Source: an uncultured Sinobacteraceae bacterium (GTDB taxonomy: Bacteria > Pseudomonadota > Gammaproteobacteria > Steroidobacterales > Steroidobacteraceae). Taken from it: a DNA stretch of 62,313 nt. The position numbers and the translations under genes were made by a program. The stretch covers positions 1 to 62,313 of the forward strand of contig CALEKY010000068.1 in NCBI GenBank assembly GCA_937902995.1, given 5' to 3'. The notes below the pieces were generated by a model. That model did no database searches, was not told the origin of the DNA, and saw only the letters and a list, made by a program, of their open reading frames with translations. Positions 58,918 through 62,313 of the stretch are shown in pieces (the stretch's first letter is position 1; each line of letters begins with the position of its first letter).

Positions 58918-59210
58918 GGGTCTCCCCTTGTTGTGAAAAAGAAACGCGAAAAACAAACGTATGTCGCTGAGTTCACTGCGTGCAGCCGCGGCTCGAGTTT
59001 CGCGATGTCGAAAGAGCAACAACTGCAGCCCGGCCAGGACAATGCAGCAAGCGTGCCAAGAGTGCGATTTGGGCGCGCAGAGCGCAGCGTATGCGCAAAA
59101 CCAAAGCGCTATGCGGCTTGCCGCAATGAACGAAAGGCATCGGGCGCTCCTTCGCAGAGCAGCGCATCCCCAAAACGCCCCGCCATCGAGCACCCCGGGC
59201 GCAAAACGCA
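58918..59210. other. Intergenic region, no gene seen
   Basis: A/T-rich start (GTGAAAAAGAAACGCGAAAA near 58934), probably the TorF promoter. The remainder shows no conserved frame on either strand. Confidence 0.4.
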
Positions 59211-59609
59211 CTACGATGAAGCAGGCTCGAAGATCACATAGAGCTTGCGAAGCGGCTTCGTGACTTCCCACACGCCGCTGAACCCTGCGGGAATGACGAA
59301 CGAGTCGCCAGCCCCGAACACCCAGCTCGCACCGTCGTCCGATTCGATGCGCACTTCGCCCGCAGTGATGTGGCAGAACTCGTTCTCGGTATAGGTGACC
59401 CGCCATCGGCCCGGTGTACTCTCCCAAACGCCTGCGAACATTTGGCCCGTGGCGTCGCTGAAGTAGTTGCGAGCGCGATGCTGCGGATCGCCGGCAAGAA
59501 CGCGATTCCCCGCCGGCCGCGACACGGTCGTCTCGGCGGTTGCGGTTGCGAAGCTCACGATGCCGGGCACCGAACGGATGTCGTTCATGACGATGCTCGC
59601 CAGACACAT
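59211..59609 (-). CDS. Cupin-domain protein (DUF861/EutQ-like)
   Basis: 132 residues from ATG 59609 (TTGAGG upstream). Double-stranded beta-helix: FAGVWESTPGRWRVTYTENE, FCHITAGEVRIESDDGASWV, FGAGDSFVIPAGFSGVWEVT KPLRKLYVIFE. The E-x-x-x-H pattern supplies likely metal ligands. It is a small soluble protein, often a sensor or isomerase. Substrate unknown. Confidence 0.85.
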   Translation of the reverse strand: MCLASIVMNDIRSVPGIVSFATATAETTVSRPAGNRVLAGDPQHRARNYFSDATGQMFAGVWESTPGRWRVTYTENEFCHITAGEVRIESDDGASWVFGAGDSFVIPAGFSGVWEVTKPLRKLYVIFEPASS

Positions 59610-59694
59610 TGGAAGTACCTCAATGCCGCAAGGCGCGGACGAGTTCGAAAAAGAGGCGAGCCGACGAGGCGCCGGCTCGCCAACGGGGGTTCCT

Positions 59695-60378
59695 TCATTC
59701 AGCACGCGCAACGGACGTATTCGCGATCGGACGGATCGACAGACTCACCCGACGCTCCCACGCATAGGCCTCGACGTCGCCTTCCTGTGCGGTCGCGAGA
59801 TCCTCGCCGTGCGCCGTCACCGCGATTTGCGCCGGATCCGCGCCGCCCTCGATGAGCGCCGCACGCACGGCCTCGGCCCGCAGCGCAGAGAGCTTCAGGT
59901 TGTCTTCGCGCGGACCGCGCGGATCGGCGAAACCATGAAGCTGAACCTCCAATCCCGGATGCGAGGCCATGAGCTTGCCGATCTGCACGAGCTGAGCCGC
60001 GATTGCTTCATCCAATTCGGCACTGCCCGTTCGGAAGAGCACATCGGCGTGCAATCGCTGCGCGAGTGCCTGCATCAGCACCGCATCGTGCTCGAGCTGC
60101 TCTCCGGCGCGCACGAGCGCCAAGCGCGTTTCGATCAATTCATCCTGCAGCGCCTGCGCACGCGCATCGGCACGCTTGGCCGTTCCGATGCTGTCGCCGA
60201 CGATGCCGCCGACCATCAAACCCACGAACGCACCAACCGGGCCGCCAACCACCGCGCCGGCAACGGCACCCGTCAGCAGACCCGCGCCCTCTTCTTTGGT
60301 GAGCTTGTTCTCGCCCGCATTCGCCGCATTCGCCGTCAATGCGAGAGCCACTGCACCGATCAACGCTTTCTTGAACAT
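59695..60378 (-). CDS. OmpA-family protein with glycine-zipper segment
   Basis: 227 residues from ATG 60378 (GGAGCGAACC upstream). Signal MFKKALIGAVALALTANAAN. A glycine-zipper-like stretch (GAGLLTGAVAGAVVGGPVGA FVGLMVGGIVGD) may insert in a membrane. A helical spacer follows, then a C-terminal OmpA peptidoglycan-binding domain: DVLFRTGSAELDEAIAAQLV, LQLHGFADPRG-like segment, LSALRAEAVRAALIEGGADP. It probably anchors the outer membrane to the wall. Confidence 0.9.
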   Translation of the reverse strand: MFKKALIGAVALALTANAANAGENKLTKEEGAGLLTGAVAGAVVGGPVGAFVGLMVGGIVGDSIGTAKRADARAQALQDELIETRLALVRAGEQLEHDAVLMQALAQRLHADVLFRTGSAELDEAIAAQLVQIGKLMASHPGLEVQLHGFADPRGPREDNLKLSALRAEAVRAALIEGGADPAQIAVTAHGEDLATAQEGDVEAYAWERRVSLSIRPIANTSVARAE

Positions 60379-60542
60379 GGTTCGCTCCTCAAGCTGGATC
60401 TCGTCGTTTCTCGCCGGTGCGAGTCGGGTGACGATCAACCCTTGGGAGCTATTCAAGGCTTGGAACTCGACACGAACGTGTGCCGAGAATGGCAGGACGC
60501 CTAAAGATCGTGGCGAAAAATGACAGATGCGCCGAAGGCGAC

Positions 60543-60564
60543 GCGCACGCGCATTCGCGTGCGC
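60543..60564. terminator. Hairpin after the SDR gene
   Basis: GCGCACGCG (60543-60551), CATT, CGCGTGCGC (60556-60564): a perfect 9-bp stem, 14 bases beyond the SDR stop on the minus strand. No T-run, so termination is tentative. Confidence 0.4.
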
Positions 60565-60577
60565 ATCGCAGAGATGC

Positions 60578-61345
60578 TCAAAGTGAGCTGCAGAGATGGC
60601 CGCCGTCGACGACCAGCGTTGCGCCGGTCATATATCGCGAGGCATCGGAAGCGAGCAGCAAGAGCGGTCCATCCAGATCCGGAAGCTGGCCGAGGCGTTG
60701 TTGCGGAATGCGCTTGATCATCGCCTGGCCGGGCGGCGTTTCAAAGAACGCGCTGTTCATCTCGGTCGCGAAATAACCGGGTGCAATGCCGTTCACCCGG
60801 ATCTGATGACGCGCCAGCTCGAGCGCCATGCTGCGCGTCAACTGCGTGAGCCCGCCCTTGGAAGCGGCATACGGCGCGACGTGCCCAGCCTGACGGAAGC
60901 TCAAAATCGATTCGATGTTGATGATGCTGCCGGCGCGCTTGTGATCGCGCATGCGCCGCGCAACGGCCGTCGCAACGAGAAACGCACCCTTCAAGTTCAC
61001 GTCGACGACAGAGTCCCAGTCCGCCTCCGTTTGCTCGAGCAAAGGCTTCGAAACGGCGACGCCGGAATTGTTGACCAGGATATCGATCGGCCCGAGCTCC
61101 GCCTCGATACGCTCGATCGCATTGGCGATGCTCGATGAATCCGTCACATCGAGCGCAACGGCCGCCGCGCTCCCGCCGCCCGCACGAATTTCATCAGCGA
61201 GCGCCTGCAAGGCACCGATACGTCGAGCGCCCAATCCGACCTTCACACCGTGCTTCGCCAGTGTGTTCGCAAAATGACGCCCAAGTCCGCTCGATGCGCC
61301 CGTCACGAGCGCGACTTTGCCGGAGAGATCAGAAAAAAGTTGCAT
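60578..61345 (-). CDS. Short-chain dehydrogenase/reductase
   Basis: 255 residues. Rossmann motif ALVTGASSGLGRHFA, acidic/basic switch region LGARRIGALQALAD (Arg suggests NADP), NNSG, catalytic Ser in IINIESILSF and YAASKGG (Tyr and Lys), ending GATLVVDGGHLCSSL. Classical SDR, cytoplasmic. Substrate not fixed by sequence; 3-oxoacyl or sugar/alcohol reductases are possible. Confidence 0.93.
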   Translation of the reverse strand: MQLFSDLSGKVALVTGASSGLGRHFANTLAKHGVKVGLGARRIGALQALADEIRAGGGSAAAVALDVTDSSSIANAIERIEAELGPIDILVNNSGVAVSKPLLEQTEADWDSVVDVNLKGAFLVATAVARRMRDHKRAGSIINIESILSFRQAGHVAPYAASKGGLTQLTRSMALELARHQIRVNGIAPGYFATEMNSAFFETPPGQAMIKRIPQQRLGQLPDLDGPLLLLASDASRYMTGATLVVDGGHLCSSL

Positions 61346-61481
61346 TGGTTGATGTCGAGTCGTTGAGGAATCTGTGCAAAATGCTCTGCGGCGCCAATTG
61401 CATCATAGCGGCTAGCGCATCGGCAGAGCCCGAACACCGCAGCGAGCTATCAACGATCGTCACGGCAATCGGGCGAGCGAA

Positions 61482-61680
61482 CGTAACGCAAATGTGAAAT
61501 CCGCGCCAGCGCCGAGGATCGTTGCGCCGCCGAACGGCTTGCAAGTTTCCTCGGTTGGCTCCCGTCACAAGACTCTCGAGAACAATCAGAAGAAGACAGC
61601 ACGAAGTACATCGATTGGATGAAGGCATCGTCCTCCGGCAGGCTCGACGTTCGCAGCAAAGCACTCAATGCGGTGGACTG
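61482..61680 (+). pseudogene. Start-less reading frame, probable gene fragment
   Basis: From the stop TAA near 61480 the frame reads EIRASAEDRCAAERLASFLG then WLPSQDSREQSEEDSTKYID and WMKASSSGRLDVRSKALNAV, ending at TGA 61680. Composition is protein-like but there is no start codon or ribosome site. Parent family not recognised. Confidence 0.3.
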
Positions 61681-61782
61681 AGCACCGGAGAACTATCAAA
61701 ACCAACGCACACAAAAGAATCTACGAATCTTGTCCGATGCGCTCGATGACTGGATCGCACTATCAACGCCAAGCAGACGCTG

Positions 61783-62275
61783 ACGTATCCGCCGGAGTAC
61801 GCGAGCTATTGCAATCAGTGGTTCGGCGGAAGACGCACCGTGGATTTTCCAATGACGATCAGCTTCGGGATCGTCCGGCACGGCTTTCGTGATCAACGTC
61901 AGAGCGCTTGCGGAATTCGACGGCAGCGTCGGAGCCGGCATCGTATAGGACGACGTGCTCTCGAACTGGAAGACGCACTGCGAATCGACCTGGAACTGCG
62001 CAGTGCCGTACGTCGGGCGGCGTGAGTACGACCTATTGCTCAATCTGATCTGGGTGAAACCCGGCGCGCCGCAGCCGCACTACGAGACCAAGATCCATCA
62101 GCCTCCGCCGCTGACCGGACAGCACACCCGGCAGCAAGTCGCTCAACACGCTCGCAGCGGAACACCCCATCTAGGTCAGTGGGGCGTCGACGACCGCCAG
62201 GCTATCGCGCACGAGTTCGGTCACGTGCGATGGGGTACGAAGACTGAGCAGACGATGGTCTGGTGGCTAGGGTGA
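61783..62275 (+). pseudogene. Decayed zinc-metalloprotease-like gene (HEFGH remnant)
   Basis: Pieces of one protein appear in changing frames: LTYPPEYASYCNQWFGGRRT (near 61783), then FVINVRALAEFDGSVGAGIV followed by an in-frame TAG at 61946, then DDVLSNWKTHCESTWNCAVP, LLLNLIWVKPGAPQPHYETK and QWGVDDRQAIAHEFGHVRWG. HEFGH is an HExxH zinc site. The stop and frame changes show it is broken. It runs up to the tRNA 3' end. Confidence 0.45.
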
Positions 62276-62313
62276 GACTCGAACTCACGACCTCGGCATT
62301 ATGAGTGCCACGC
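62261..62313 (-). tRNA. tRNA with CAT anticodon (Met or Ile2), cut by the right edge
   Basis: On the minus strand the 3' half is complete: anticodon stem-loop TGGCA-CTCATAA-TGCCG, T-arm GTGAG-TTCGAGT-CTCAC, acceptor 3' strand CCTAGCC, discriminator A and encoded CCA (62263-62261). The loop CTCATAA has anticodon CAT. The missing D-arm and acceptor 5' strand lie outside the window, and I cannot tell elongator Met from lysidine-modified Ile2. Confidence 0.88.

Overview
The window is GC-rich DNA (probably a little over 60% GC by eye) from a Gram-negative gammaproteobacterium. The evidence is RlmKL, AceK beside NADP-isocitrate dehydrogenase, PotFGHI, PuuA/B/D/R, QueD, a TonB receptor and many outer-membrane barrels. 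The mix of TonB receptor, PQQ dehydrogenase, CocE hydrolase and planctomycete-like cytochromes suggests a Steroidobacter/Nevskia-type free-living heterotroph, but that placement is inference. The window is chromosomal. Its right edge cuts a tRNA with anticodon CAT, and its left edge cuts a repeat-protein gene.

Layout. 0-5.1 kb: a minus-strand gene for a secreted protein made of 13-residue repeats runs off the left edge. It is followed by a perfect CRP-type palindrome, an ECF sigma factor (probable CTG start) overlapping a receptor-like Ser/Thr kinase with TPRs, and a SYLF protein. 5.1-18.9 kb: gene debris and a long polypyrimidine tract, two secreted alpha/beta hydrolases, a di-haem cytochrome coupled to an OmpA-like protein, msrA, a patatin/outer-membrane-barrel fusion, a PQQ dehydrogenase and a TonB receptor. 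18.9-32.3 kb: two divergent operons. The left one encodes a Tat-exported DUF1501-like protein, a LamG lipoprotein with two haem motifs and a DUF1588-like cytochrome. The right one encodes a giant HzsA-related lipoprotein with two haem motifs, two outer-membrane barrel proteins, a TlpA thioredoxin, a DUF4266 lipoprotein ending in GGGCGCN, and DUF3570 and DUF3187 barrels. This is the best candidate for an undescribed envelope redox system.

32.3-40.9 kb: agmatine deiminase, an NTF2-like protein, two GNATs, a two-component system, icd with the AceK-target serine at position 113, aceK and a DUF2905 protein. 41-58.2 kb: a polyamine region. PotFGHI uptake genes are joined to a methionine-type aminotransferase and a trans-sulfuration enzyme. 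Then come puuA-puuD, divergent puuB, queD, rlmKL, aguB, puuR and an omega-aminotransferase. Together with aguA these genes cover agmatine to putrescine, uptake, and gamma-glutamylation or transamination. Similar A/T-rich boxes lie before puuD, puuB and puuR. 58.2-62.3 kb: a TorF-type porin, a cupin, an OmpA protein, an SDR, decayed genes including an HEFGH metalloprotease remnant, and the tRNA.

Three families of short GC-rich intergenic repeats recur through the window. In several places they form the first or last codons of otherwise conserved genes.
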